34,677 nucleotides of DNA from Sphingobacteriales bacterium (GTDB lineage: Bacteria; Bacteroidota; Bacteroidia; Chitinophagales; Chitinophagaceae), in the NCBI GenBank assembly GCA_024640465.1, contig JAHEEX010000013.1, positions 1 through 34,677 on the forward strand, in the 5' to 3' direction. The notes under the pieces are model-generated. The model ran no database searches. It worked only from the letters and a program-made list of their open reading frames with translations, and was not told where the DNA came from. Position 1 is the first letter of the stretch; each line of letters opens with the position of its first letter. Shown piece by piece: positions 7,289-15,562 of the stretch. Made by a program: the position numbers and the translations under genes.

Positions 7289-10123
7289 ATGAACCTGAGC
7301 TTAGTAAAAAGAATCATTACACTGGCATTATGTTTACAGGCAGGCTTTGCTGCTATTGCACAACAGAACGGAAAAATTTCCGGGGTGATTGTAGATTCAC
7401 CGGCTGTCAATAAGATTTCCGGGGCTACGATCACCCTCCTTAAAAAACAAGACTCTGCCCTTATTAGCTTTACCCTTACCAGTTCTGATGGCCGCTTTCA
7501 ATTGAATGGTGTACCAAACGGTGATTATCGCCTGCTGATCACCCATGTAAATTTCCATAACGAAAACCGCTTCATTAAAATAGATGCCACACACCAGCAG
7601 GTGGATATGGGAGATATCCGCCTCTTTGATAAATATAAAACGATGAATGAAATTGTGGTGCAGGCCGAAGCGCCCCCCATAACGTTAAAAGAAGATACCG
7701 TTGAATATAATGCCGGCTCCTTTAAAACCCAGCCCAATGCCAATGTGGAGGAACTCCTCAAAAAGCTTCCCGGGGTAAAAGTAGAAAAAGACGGTACGGT
7801 AAAAGCACAGGGACAGAAAGTGAACCGGGTTTTTGTAGATGGCAAGGAGTTTTTTGGAAATGATCCTAAACTGGCCACCCGTAACCTTCCGGCTGATGCC
7901 ATTGATAAAGTGCAGGTATATGATCGCCAGAGTGATCAATCTCAACTTACCGGATTTGATGATGGAAACAGTGAAAAAGCGATAAACCTGAAACTGAAAA
8001 AAGATAAGAAAAAGGGCCTTTTTGGTAAAGCGATGGCAGGGGCGGGTACTGATCAACGTTATGAAGGGAGGTTTAATGTCAATTCCTTTAAAGGCGCCCG
8101 TCAGCTATCTGTTATTGGAATGGGAAACAATACCAATGCAGAAGGGTTTTCGTTTATGGATCTCCTCAATTTTAATCCAGACATGGGGAGTATGAACCAG
8201 GGAGGAGGAAACATGAACATAACTATAAACTCTGGTAGTCAGGGTTCAGGGCAGATGGGCGGTAACAACAATACGGGCATCAATACAAGCTGGGCAGGTG
8301 GCGTAAATTATAATGACCTGATTGGTACGAAGCTGGACCTGCGCTCAAATTATTTCTACAACAGATTCAGTCCTTATACTGAAAGCAGGCTGGAGCGGCA
8401 ATATATTTTACCTGATTCTACTTATTTCTATAACCAGGAGTCGGTAAGTAATACCATCAATAATAACCAGCGTTTAAATCTTATTCTGGACTACGCGATC
8501 GATTCTCTTCATTCCATTCGTTTCTCACCTTCCTTTGGGATACAGGATACAAGGAAAACTTCTAAAACCCAATACCAGACTTTATCAGAAAAAGGAGAGC
8601 TGACAAATGAAGGTTTTAGCGACAACAGTTCAGATACGAAAGGGTATAACCTCCGTAACGATCTGCTGTTCAGAAAAAAATTCAATAAAAGAGGACGCAC
8701 CTTTTCACTGGCTTTACAATATTTGCAAAACAACAGCAATGGAAATGGCAATCAGTATTCTGTAAATGATTTTTATTTCCCATCAGGATTGCCTGCAGTA
8801 ACGGATACCATCAACCAGCGAAATGAAACAAGTGCCGGCTTGTCCGGGTATACCGCCAGGGCTGTTTATACAGAACCGGTGTTAAAAAAAGCTATCCTGG
8901 AATTCAGTGCCGCGAAGAGTACCACCTTTTCAAATTCGGACCGGACAACCTATGATTATGACTATAGTTCCGGAAAATTCGATAATATCAATCCATTGCT
9001 TTCCAACGATTTTGAGAACAGGTATGGTTATACAAATGCGGGCATTCGTTTCCGAAAACAATATAAAAAATTCAATTGGGCAGCCGGAGCAGCATGGCAG
9101 CTGGCTGAGCTCGAAGGACAAAACAGCGGTTCCGGCAAGGACACCCTGATCAGTAAACAGTTTCGGAATATCCTGCCGAATGCAAGGGTTCAATACAATT
9201 TTAATCGTTTCAGTAATATTATGCTGAACTATAACGCTCAAACAATACAACCCACAGTTTCCCAATTACAACCCGTACCTGATATCAGTAATCCGTTGCA
9301 AATTGTTTATGGTAACCCGGACTTAAAACAGGAGTACGTACATCTTTTACAAATGAGCCTGTTTTTTGTTGATCCCATAAAGAACCGGAACCTCTTTGCT
9401 TTCCTGCTGTTTCGCCAGGTAAACAATAAGATCGTTAATGATGATATAATAAATGCACTCGGTATTAAAACAACAAAGCCGGTAAATGTAAACGGGGTAT
9501 ACTCTGTGAATGGTGATATCAACTGGGGTATCCCGTTGTCTTTTATAAAAAAGAGCTCATTAAATATTGGGCTGGGTATTATGCATGCTAAAAACAAACA
9601 GTTCATCAATAAAGAAGAAAACCGTATTAATGACTGGCAATTACGCCCTGACGTCAGGATCGAAATGAATCCCCATGAAAAATTCAATATCAGTGTAATG
9701 ACTTCTTCTTCACTTAACCATACCCGTTATTCATTACAGCCATCTTTAGATACCCGTTATCTTAGTTATGAACTGGGCACCGAATTTGGCTGGCAGCTTC
9801 CGGCAAATTTTTACCTCACCTCAGATTTCAACTACACTATCAATGCAAAACGGGCAGATGGATTTAATGTGAATATACCATTATGGAATGCAGCATTCAG
9901 CAAACAATTCTTAAAATATAACCGCGCCCAGCTGGGTATCAGGGTAAATGATATTTTGAATAAGAATACCGGTATCACCCGCACCAGCAATAACAACTAT
10001 ATCGAGGACCGCCAGGTTGTTATTTTACAGCGCTATTTCCTCCTTCAGTTCACTTATAGCCTCAGCAAATCAGGGTTAACCAGCCCGGGTGGAGGTGGAA
10101 ATATGCGGGTCATCACCCGGTAA
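7289..10123 (+). CDS. Outer-membrane beta-barrel protein, TonB-receptor-like
   Basis: A 944-residue outer-membrane protein. Domains in order: signal peptide (residues 1 to about 24, cleaved near AIAQ), a carboxypeptidase-D-regulatory-like beta-sandwich (about 28 to 112, with GKISGVIVD, SDGRFQLNGVPNGDYRL), a plug-like domain (about 120 to 235, with EELLKKLPGVKVEKDGTV and NRVFVDGKEFFGNDP), then a long beta-barrel of the OMP_b-brl_3 type to the C-terminus. A Gly/Asn/Met-rich low-complexity segment lies at about residues 295 to 335. The C-terminus ends MRVITR after a glycine run, without a classical final aromatic strand. No SusD partner follows, so it is not a SusCD polysaccharide system; the ligand is unknown. 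Start supported by the signal peptide. Confidence 0.9.
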   Translation: MNLSLVKRIITLALCLQAGFAAIAQQNGKISGVIVDSPAVNKISGATITLLKKQDSALISFTLTSSDGRFQLNGVPNGDYRLLITHVNFHNENRFIKIDATHQQVDMGDIRLFDKYKTMNEIVVQAEAPPITLKEDTVEYNAGSFKTQPNANVEELLKKLPGVKVEKDGTVKAQGQKVNRVFVDGKEFFGNDPKLATRNLPADAIDKVQVYDRQSDQSQLTGFDDGNSEKAINLKLKKDKKKGLFGKAMAGAGTDQRYEGRFNVNSFKGARQLSVIGMGNNTNAEGFSFMDLLNFNPDMGSMNQGGGNMNITINSGSQGSGQMGGNNNTGINTSWAGGVNYNDLIGTKLDLRSNYFYNRFSPYTESRLERQYILPDSTYFYNQESVSNTINNNQRLNLILDYAIDSLHSIRFSPSFGIQDTRKTSKTQYQTLSEKGELTNEGFSDNSSDTKGYNLRNDLLFRKKFNKRGRTFSLALQYLQNNSNGNGNQYSVNDFYFPSGLPAVTDTINQRNETSAGLSGYTARAVYTEPVLKKAILEFSAAKSTTFSNSDRTTYDYDYSSGKFDNINPLLSNDFENRYGYTNAGIRFRKQYKKFNWAAGAAWQLAELEGQNSGSGKDTLISKQFRNILPNARVQYNFNRFSNIMLNYNAQTIQPTVSQLQPVPDISNPLQIVYGNPDLKQEYVHLLQMSLFFVDPIKNRNLFAFLLFRQVNNKIVNDDIINALGIKTTKPVNVNGVYSVNGDINWGIPLSFIKKSSLNIGLGIMHAKNKQFINKEENRINDWQLRPDVRIEMNPHEKFNISVMTSSSLNHTRYSLQPSLDTRYLSYELGTEFGWQLPANFYLTSDFNYTINAKRADGFNVNIPLWNAAFSKQFLKYNRAQLGIRVNDILNKNTGITRTSNNNYIEDRQVVILQRYFLLQFTYSLSKSGLTSPGGGGNMRVITR

Positions 10124-10142
10124 TTATTTATGTCCTTCCTCG

Positions 10143-10196
10143 TCCGCCGTAGCATGTTGTCCAGCGATGCTTTTCGCTTAAAAAGGCGAAGGCGGA
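10143..10196. repeat. Inverted-repeat element TCCGCCGTAGC...GCGAAGGCGGA
   Basis: TCCGCC at 10143-10148 pairs with GGCGGA at 10191-10196, and the adjoining GTAGC and GCGAA segments pair partly. An internal TTTTCGCTTAAAAAGGCGAA hairpin (TCGC with GCGA) lies inside. It occupies the space between the outer-membrane protein gene and the orphan ParA gene and directly abuts the candidate -7 box TAACTTTG. It looks like a dispersed intergenic repeat, judged by motif style only. Confidence 0.45.
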
Positions 10197-10204
10197 TAAC
10201 TTTG
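10171..10204 (+). promoter_or_regulatory. Candidate promoter for the ParA gene
   Basis: TTTTCG (10171-10176), one mismatch from the Bacteroidota -33 TTTG type, is followed after exactly 20 nt by TAACTTTG (10197-10204), an exact TAnnTTTG -7 box. The predicted transcript start is near 10211, about 56 nt before the ATG at 10267. The box is embedded in a CTTTGCGGT motif also found at other intergenic sites in the window. Confidence 0.5.
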
Positions 10205-10266
10205 CGGTTATTGCCTTTCCGGAATTCAAGCCAAGTTTGTATATTCAGTACCCCAAACCTGGCAAC

Positions 10267-11004
10267 ATGACAACCATTGCATTATATAACCTGAAAGGTG
10301 GCGTTGGAAAAACAGCTTCCTGTGTAAATCTCGCTTACCTGGCCGCAAAAAACGGTTACCGGACACTGCTTTGGGATATCGACCCACAAGGTTCAGCCTC
10401 CTTTTACTTCCAGGGTAAACTTAAGCTGAAAGGGGGAATCAAAAAATTGCTGAGCCCTGAAGGAGACCTTAGGGATGCCATTCTCCCAACAGATTATAAT
10501 AACCTTGATCTTATTTCTGCAGATATTTCTGCCAAAAGTATGGACATACTGATAGAGGAATTTGGCCGTTCAAAAAAGAAATTGAAAAATATGCTTTCCA
10601 ACCTGAGTAAGGATTATGATTTTGTTTTTATTGATTGCCCGCCGGGTTTATCTGCCCTGTCCGAGAATGTATTTCATGCTGCTGCTATTGTACTCATGCC
10701 AATCATCCCAACAACACTTTCCATCCGGACCTACCAGATGGTCAAGGATTATTTCAAGGAAAAAGAACTTGACTTATCTAAACTGATGTGCTTTTTCACC
10801 ATGGTCGACTTGCGTAAAAATATGCACCACGAGATCATGGATGAACTCTTTAAAGACAAGAGATTCTTTGAAAATTATATACCTTATTTATCTGATGTGG
10901 AAAAAATGGGCACCCACCAGGCGCCTATTGAAGAATTCGCACGGAGCAGCTATGCCGCAAGGTGTTACAGTGATCTCTGGGATGAGATAAAAGAAGGCGT
11001 TTAG
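10267..11004 (+). CDS. Orphan ParA-family ATPase
   Basis: A deviant-Walker ATPase of the ParA/MinD/Soj family, 245 residues from the ATG at 10267 (MTTIALYNLKGGVGKTAS). An in-frame TTG 30 bp upstream is less likely because family proteins begin immediately before the first strand. Motifs: deviant Walker A KGGVGKTAS at residues 10 to 18 with the signature Lys, switch I WDIDPQGSAS near residue 40, and Walker B DFVFIDCPPGLSALSENV near residue 120. Such proteins position DNA or protein cargo by ATP-dependent binding to nucleoid DNA. There is no parB-like gene or CheW/carboxysome-type partner beside it, so this is not the main chromosome-segregation locus; the cargo is unknown. It is followed by a heptamer-repeat array at 11012. 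Confidence 0.88.
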   Translation: MTTIALYNLKGGVGKTASCVNLAYLAAKNGYRTLLWDIDPQGSASFYFQGKLKLKGGIKKLLSPEGDLRDAILPTDYNNLDLISADISAKSMDILIEEFGRSKKKLKNMLSNLSKDYDFVFIDCPPGLSALSENVFHAAAIVLMPIIPTTLSIRTYQMVKDYFKEKELDLSKLMCFFTMVDLRKNMHHEIMDELFKDKRFFENYIPYLSDVEKMGTHQAPIEEFARSSYAARCYSDLWDEIKEGV

Positions 11005-11011
11005 CGAAGTA

Positions 11012-11157
11012 GCCAGTCGCCAGTCGCCAGTCGCCAAAAACAGCCATGACTAAAAGTAAACAGTCCTATTTAATTGATATCTAAAAAATACCTGATTTTA
11101 TTTGTACAAAGGGCTGTTGGTATTTGGCTGTTGACTGTCAACTGGCGACTGGTGACT
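11012..11157. repeat. Pair of inverted 7-bp tandem-repeat arrays
   Basis: Left array: GCCAGTC three times in tandem plus GCCA (11012-11036). Right array, on the opposite strand: units AGTCACC, AGTCGCC, AGTTGAC, AGTCAA (11157 down to 11131), the same heptamer with decay. Inside the arms, AACAGCC (11039-11045) matches GGCTGTT at 11112-11118 and 11126-11132. The whole is a large imperfect inverted repeat with an AT-rich centre between the ParA and esterase genes. It resembles short tandemly repeated heptamers known from cyanobacteria; any role is unknown. Confidence 0.65.
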
Positions 11158-11163
11158 TTTCCG

Positions 11164-11171
11164 TATATTTG
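11164..11171 (+). promoter_or_regulatory. Candidate -7 box for the esterase gene
   Basis: TATATTTG is an exact match to the Bacteroidota -7 consensus TAnnTTTG and lies 20 bp before the esterase ATG at 11192. The expected -33 position falls in the heptamer array and shows no TTTG, so only the -7 part is supported. Confidence 0.4.
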
Positions 11172-11191
11172 CAGCCTAAAACGCACAAAAC

Positions 11192-11920
11192 ATGCATCGC
11201 GAAATCACCAGCTGGTACAGCCCCGCCCTCAATAAAGATATGCCGATTGTAACCTACGGCACTTATGGCTTTGCCCTGCTGCTGATCCCTACAGCTGCTG
11301 CAGATTATCTTGAGTATGAGCGTTTTCAGATGATGGAACATATGTCTCCATTGATCAACGAAGGAAAAGTAAAGGTTTTTTCCATAAACAGTATTAACAC
11401 AGAAAGCTGGTTGAATAATGAAATGGAACCTTCACATAAAGCGATCCGTCATAACCAGTTCAACGAATACGTTTTCAATGAAGTGATCCCTTTCATAAAA
11501 AACAGCACATCCTATGATACCCCCATCATCACCAGCGGGGCATCCTTTGGGGCGCTGCATGCCATGAACCTTTTCCTGAAAAGACCCGACCTGATCAATG
11601 GCGTAATCTCCATGAGCGGTGTATACGATCTCACCGAATACACAAAAGGATTTTATGATGAACAGGTTTACTACAACTCCCCCATTCACTATATCCCTAA
11701 TCTTACCGACCATTACCTGCTGGAACAAAAACGCAGGGGTAAAATAATCATTGCTACCGGAAGTGGCGACTATGAAGATCCGGAAGCAAACCGTCGCTTC
11801 TCGGGGGTACTTCATAGTAAATCCATTCCCCACGAATTGGAAATATGGGGAGAAGACATAAAACACGACTGGCCAACCTGGCGCAAGATGCTGCCACATT
11901 TTGTTGGCTCCAGGTTTTAA
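11192..11920 (+). CDS. Alpha/beta-hydrolase, esterase family
   Basis: A 242-residue cytosolic serine hydrolase of the putative-esterase (esterase D/antigen 85-like) group. The nucleophile elbow is GASFGA with Ser at residue 118, preceded by PIITS as the family strand. The probable catalytic His is residue 225 in DIKHDWPTWRKM near the C-terminus; an acidic member is likely within ATGSGDYEDP near residue 190. The N-terminus, MHREITSWYSPALNKDMPIVTYG, has no signal peptide. The substrate cannot be predicted. It lies between the ParA gene and polA and is probably transcribed from its own promoter, given the -7 box 20 bp upstream. Confidence 0.85.
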   Translation: MHREITSWYSPALNKDMPIVTYGTYGFALLLIPTAAADYLEYERFQMMEHMSPLINEGKVKVFSINSINTESWLNNEMEPSHKAIRHNQFNEYVFNEVIPFIKNSTSYDTPIITSGASFGALHAMNLFLKRPDLINGVISMSGVYDLTEYTKGFYDEQVYYNSPIHYIPNLTDHYLLEQKRRGKIIIATGSGDYEDPEANRRFSGVLHSKSIPHELEIWGEDIKHDWPTWRKMLPHFVGSRF

Positions 11921-11979
11921 TTGCTTAGTGACCCCTTGCCACCTGGCGTCTTCGCGGTAAAATAAGTTACCTTCGGCCA

Positions 11980-14814
11980 ATGGAAAAAAAGCTATTTCTG
12001 CTGGATGCTTTCGCACTCATTTTTAGGGCATACTATGCGCTTATCAGGAACCCACGCATCACCAGCAAGGGAAAGAATACCAATGCTCAATTTGGTTTTA
12101 CCAATACGCTAATAGACCTGCTCAACAAACAGAAGCCCACACATATGGCTATCTGCTTTGACACAGCCGCTCCAACAGAACGTCATACAGACTTCGCTGA
12201 TTATAAAGCTAACCGGCAGGAAGCCCCGGAAGATCTCCTCCTGGCGATCCCAGATATCAAAAAAATCATTCAGGGCTTTAATATCCCAATAATTGAAACC
12301 GATGGCTTTGAAGCCGATGATGTAGTAGGCACGCTTGCCAAACAGGCAGAAAAAGTGGGTTACCAGGTATTCATGGTTACACCTGATAAGGATTACGGGC
12401 AACTGGTTTCAGACAATATCAAAATCTATAAGCCACCCTACCAGGGCGGCGATTTTGAAATCCTTGGCCCAAAAGAAGTTTGCGAAAAATGGAATATTAA
12501 AAATGTGGACCAGGTAATAGATATACTTGGTCTGATGGGCGATGCCGTTGATAATATTCCCGGCATTCCAGGTGTGGGTGAAAAAACCGCAGCAAAATTG
12601 CTGGCAGAATTTGAAACCTTAGAAAATGTTTTGGCTAACGCCGATAATATAAAAGGCGCACTGGGTGAAAAGGTGCGTAATGGTAAAGACCTGGCACTGA
12701 TGAGTAAAAAACTGGCCACCATCATCACCTCTGTGCCGGTTGAATTCCACGAAGAAGACTTTAGGGTTAAAGATTTAAATAAGGATGGCCTGCGGGAAGT
12801 ATTCGGCGATCTCGAATTCAGGACGCTCGGAAAGAGGATTCTTGGAGAGGAGATTAGTATTGGCGAATCCGTTGTTGAGAAAAAAGTACCAGCCGGTGTA
12901 CAGCAGGACCTTTTTGGAAATGTCGTTGAGTCTTCGGTTACCCCAGACAGTAATACAGCTGCCGATGCAGAAAACCTGCCTGTACATAAAGCAGAAAAAA
13001 ATATTATTAACACTCCGCATGCTTATAAGGCAATAGAGGGTGAAAAAGAGATCAAAGATTTTGTTCAAATACTGATGAAGCAGTCGGAAATATGTTTTGA
13101 TACAGAAACAACCGGGCTTGATGCCAATGATGCAGAGTTGGTTGGTATGAGTTTTTCCTGGAAACCGGGAGAAGCTTACTACATTCCATGTCCGGCCGAC
13201 CAGGCCAAAACCGGGGAGATTCTTTCCCTGTTTAGTACCCTGTTTGAAAATAAAAATATTACCTGGGTTGGTCAGAATATCAAATATGACATGCTGTTGC
13301 TAAAATGGTATGGCTATGAATTAAAGGGGAATATTTTTGATACCATGCTGGCGCATTATGTAATTGATCCGGAAGGTAAAAGATCAATGGACCTGTTGAG
13401 TTCGCAGTTCCTTGGCTATGAACCCGTGTCAATAACAGAACTGATTGGTAAAAAGGGAAAGGGACAGGGCAATATGCGTGATGTGGAATTGGAAAAAATA
13501 AAAGAATATGCGGCAGAAGATGCAGACATTACCCTGCAACTCAAAAAGGTATTCCTTCCCAAACTAAAAGAAAAAGAAGTAGAAAAAGTATTTTATGAAG
13601 TGGATAACCCGCTTGTAAAAGTGCTTACAGATATGGAATTTGAAGGTGTGGCCATAGATGTACCATTCTTGAACGAATATTCCAAAGAGCTTGAAAAAGA
13701 AGCCAAAATTGCGGAAGAGAGTGTTTACAAACAGGCAGGCGTAAGATTCAACCTGGCATCACCAAAACAACTGGGGGAAGTGTTGTTTGATAAACTCCAG
13801 CTGGATCCGAAAGCCAAAAAGACCAAGACCGGGCAGTATGCAACCGGAGAAGATGTATTGCAGAAACTCGCACACCAGAGTCCGATTGTTGAAGACATCC
13901 TGGCTTTCAGGGAATTGACAAAATTAAAATCCACCTATGTGGATTCTCTACCGTTACTGATTAACCGAAAAACGGGCCGGGTACATACAAGTTACGGACA
14001 AGCGATTGCTGTTACAGGCAGATTGTCGAGCAATAACCCGAACCTGCAGAATATTCCGGTGCGTTCAGAAAGGGGAAAGGAGATCCGGAAGGCATTTGTT
14101 GCGCGTGATAATAAGCACGTCTTGATCTCAGCAGACTATTCCCAGATTGAATTACGCATAGTGGCCGCCATCAGTGGTGATCCCAATATGTGCGAAGCAT
14201 TCCTGCTGGGAAAGGATATCCATACTGCCACTGCAGCCAAAGTATATGGCATCGAAGAATCTGAAGTCACCAAAGAGCAGCGATATAAAGCCAAGAGTGT
14301 AAATTTCGGGATCATATATGGTCAAGGGGCTTTTGGCCTGGCCGATAACCTGGGTATAAGTCGCACAGAGGCCAAGGCTATCATCGATAATTATAAAAAA
14401 GAATTTTCCGGAATCACTACCTACATGGAAGATACTGTCAGCTTCGCTCAAAAAAATGGGTATGTACAAACATTGATGGGAAGGAAACGCTGGCTTCGTG
14501 ATATAAATTCTTCAAATTTCACTGTACGTGGTTTTGCTGAAAGGAATGCCATTAATTCTCCCATACAGGGAACTGCAGCAGATATGATCAAAATGGCTAT
14601 GATTCGGGTTCAGGCGGCATTGAAAAAGTCAAACTTCAAAAGCCGAATGATCATGCAGGTGCATGACGAATTGGTTTTTGATGCGGTCAGAGAAGAGGCT
14701 GAAGAGTTGAAAACACTTATCCTGGAAGGCATGCAGGCAGCACTTCCTTTACCTAATAATGTTCCGGTTATAGCAGAAGCAGGCATTGGAGACAACTGGC
14801 TGGAAGCACACTAA
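11980..14814 (+). CDS. polA: DNA polymerase I
   Basis: Full-length 944-residue DNA polymerase I, used for Okazaki-fragment maturation and repair synthesis. Three domains are visible: an N-terminal 5'-3' nuclease (about 1 to 290, with ETDGFEADDVVGT and the helix-hairpin-helix GIPGVGEKTAAKLL), a 3'-5' proofreading exonuclease (about 345 to 530) and the polymerase (about 540 to 944). The proofreading site looks intact, with D374 and E376 in FDTETTG, NIKYDMLLL and YAAEDAD. Polymerase motifs A (DYSQIELR, D719), B (RYKAKSVNFGIIYGQG from R768) and C (MQVHDELVF, D896) are complete. An acidic linker at about 300 to 340 follows the nuclease domain. The start is the ATG right after TACCTTCGGCCA, a near match to a -7 box, suggesting a very short leader. 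Confidence 0.98.
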   Translation: MEKKLFLLDAFALIFRAYYALIRNPRITSKGKNTNAQFGFTNTLIDLLNKQKPTHMAICFDTAAPTERHTDFADYKANRQEAPEDLLLAIPDIKKIIQGFNIPIIETDGFEADDVVGTLAKQAEKVGYQVFMVTPDKDYGQLVSDNIKIYKPPYQGGDFEILGPKEVCEKWNIKNVDQVIDILGLMGDAVDNIPGIPGVGEKTAAKLLAEFETLENVLANADNIKGALGEKVRNGKDLALMSKKLATIITSVPVEFHEEDFRVKDLNKDGLREVFGDLEFRTLGKRILGEEISIGESVVEKKVPAGVQQDLFGNVVESSVTPDSNTAADAENLPVHKAEKNIINTPHAYKAIEGEKEIKDFVQILMKQSEICFDTETTGLDANDAELVGMSFSWKPGEAYYIPCPADQAKTGEILSLFSTLFENKNITWVGQNIKYDMLLLKWYGYELKGNIFDTMLAHYVIDPEGKRSMDLLSSQFLGYEPVSITELIGKKGKGQGNMRDVELEKIKEYAAEDADITLQLKKVFLPKLKEKEVEKVFYEVDNPLVKVLTDMEFEGVAIDVPFLNEYSKELEKEAKIAEESVYKQAGVRFNLASPKQLGEVLFDKLQLDPKAKKTKTGQYATGEDVLQKLAHQSPIVEDILAFRELTKLKSTYVDSLPLLINRKTGRVHTSYGQAIAVTGRLSSNNPNLQNIPVRSERGKEIRKAFVARDNKHVLISADYSQIELRIVAAISGDPNMCEAFLLGKDIHTATAAKVYGIEESEVTKEQRYKAKSVNFGIIYGQGAFGLADNLGISRTEAKAIIDNYKKEFSGITTYMEDTVSFAQKNGYVQTLMGRKRWLRDINSSNFTVRGFAERNAINSPIQGTAADMIKMAMIRVQAALKKSNFKSRMIMQVHDELVFDAVREEAEELKTLILEGMQAALPLPNNVPVIAEAGIGDNWLEAH

Positions 14815-14852
14815 TCCTTGCGACTTTAATTCTTTGCGGTTAATTAAATAAT

Positions 14853-15416
14853 ATGATTACACGTTTTTTTGCCTGGTGGTTTAATGTCTCCGGTTGGAAA
14901 GTTAAAGGAACAATTCCTCCTGATATAAAAAAAGCCGTTGTTATTGCGGCACCGCATACCTCTAACTGGGATTTTGTATACGCACTGGCAGCGTTCAGGA
15001 TACTCAATCACAAAGTAAATTACCTTGCCAAAAAAGAACTATTCAAATTCCCGTTGAAATATATTTTGCAAGCTACCGGCGGTATTCCTGTAGAAAGAAG
15101 CAAGAGCCATAACCTGGTGGATACCATCATTCAAAAATTTAATAATACCGAAAATCTTTACCTGATGATCCCTGCTGAAGGCACCAGGAAGAGAGTATCT
15201 AAATGGAAGAGTGGATTCTATCATGCAGGGTTAGGCGCTAATGTCCCTATTCTGCTTGGCTACCTGGATTATAAAAATAAACTGGCTGGCTTTGGAAAGG
15301 TTGTTTACCTCACCGGAGATAAAGCCAAAGACATGAATGTTATCAGGGATTTTTATAAAGATATCAAAGGCAAGAACCCGGAAAGTTTTGACCCGGATGC
15401 TATTAGAATCGATTGA
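14853..15416 (+). CDS. PlsC-like acyltransferase
   Basis: A 187-residue glycerolipid acyltransferase-like enzyme that would transfer an acyl chain to a lysophospholipid or related acceptor at the inner membrane. The H-x4-D catalytic motif appears as HTSNWD (in AAPHTSNWDF near residue 35), the second block as GGIPVERSKS near residue 75, and the third as PAEGTRKRVSKWKSGFYHAG near residue 108, with the typical Glu-Gly-Thr and Arg. The N-terminus is amphipathic and there is no long membrane helix, so it is probably peripheral. Members of this short group are annotated as 1-acyl-sn-glycerol-3-phosphate acyltransferase-like; the exact acceptor is not certain. It follows polA by 38 bp, carrying the CTTTGCGGT motif, and may be cotranscribed with it. 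Confidence 0.85.
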   Translation: MITRFFAWWFNVSGWKVKGTIPPDIKKAVVIAAPHTSNWDFVYALAAFRILNHKVNYLAKKELFKFPLKYILQATGGIPVERSKSHNLVDTIIQKFNNTENLYLMIPAEGTRKRVSKWKSGFYHAGLGANVPILLGYLDYKNKLAGFGKVVYLTGDKAKDMNVIRDFYKDIKGKNPESFDPDAIRID

Positions 15417-15439
15417 CAAATGGATTTAATAACGTTGCC

Positions 15440-15506
15440 ATGGTTCGTGTCTTCACGAACCATCACTTTGTAAATTTCGTTTTTCGGTTCGTGGGGACAC
15501 GAACCG
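15440..15506. repeat. Twin hairpins with the same stem GGTTCGTG/CACGAACC
   Basis: Hairpin 1 (15440-15463): ATGGTTCGTG, loop TCTT, CACGAACCAT, a perfect 10-bp stem. Hairpin 2 (15485-15506): CGGTTCGTG, loop GGGA, CACGAACCG, a perfect 9-bp stem. The core 8-bp stem is identical while loops and flanks differ, a REP/BIME-like arrangement. The spacer is 21 nt. It lies between two plus-strand genes and neither hairpin has a proper T-run, so these do not look like plain terminators. Confidence 0.75.
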
Positions 15507-15562
15507 AGGCATCCGGAGAAACAGGTAGATAAATTCGAATCCTTGTGTTTAAATTAATTAGT

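Noticed and set aside
12438-13013. 191-codon minus-strand ORF inside polA
   Set aside because: Ser/Phe-rich antisense shadow of the polymerase nuclease domain; polA motifs are complete on the other strand.
15531-15540. TTCGAATCC-like stretch resembling a tRNA T-loop
   Set aside because: No acceptor stem, anticodon arm or D arm around it; not a tRNA.
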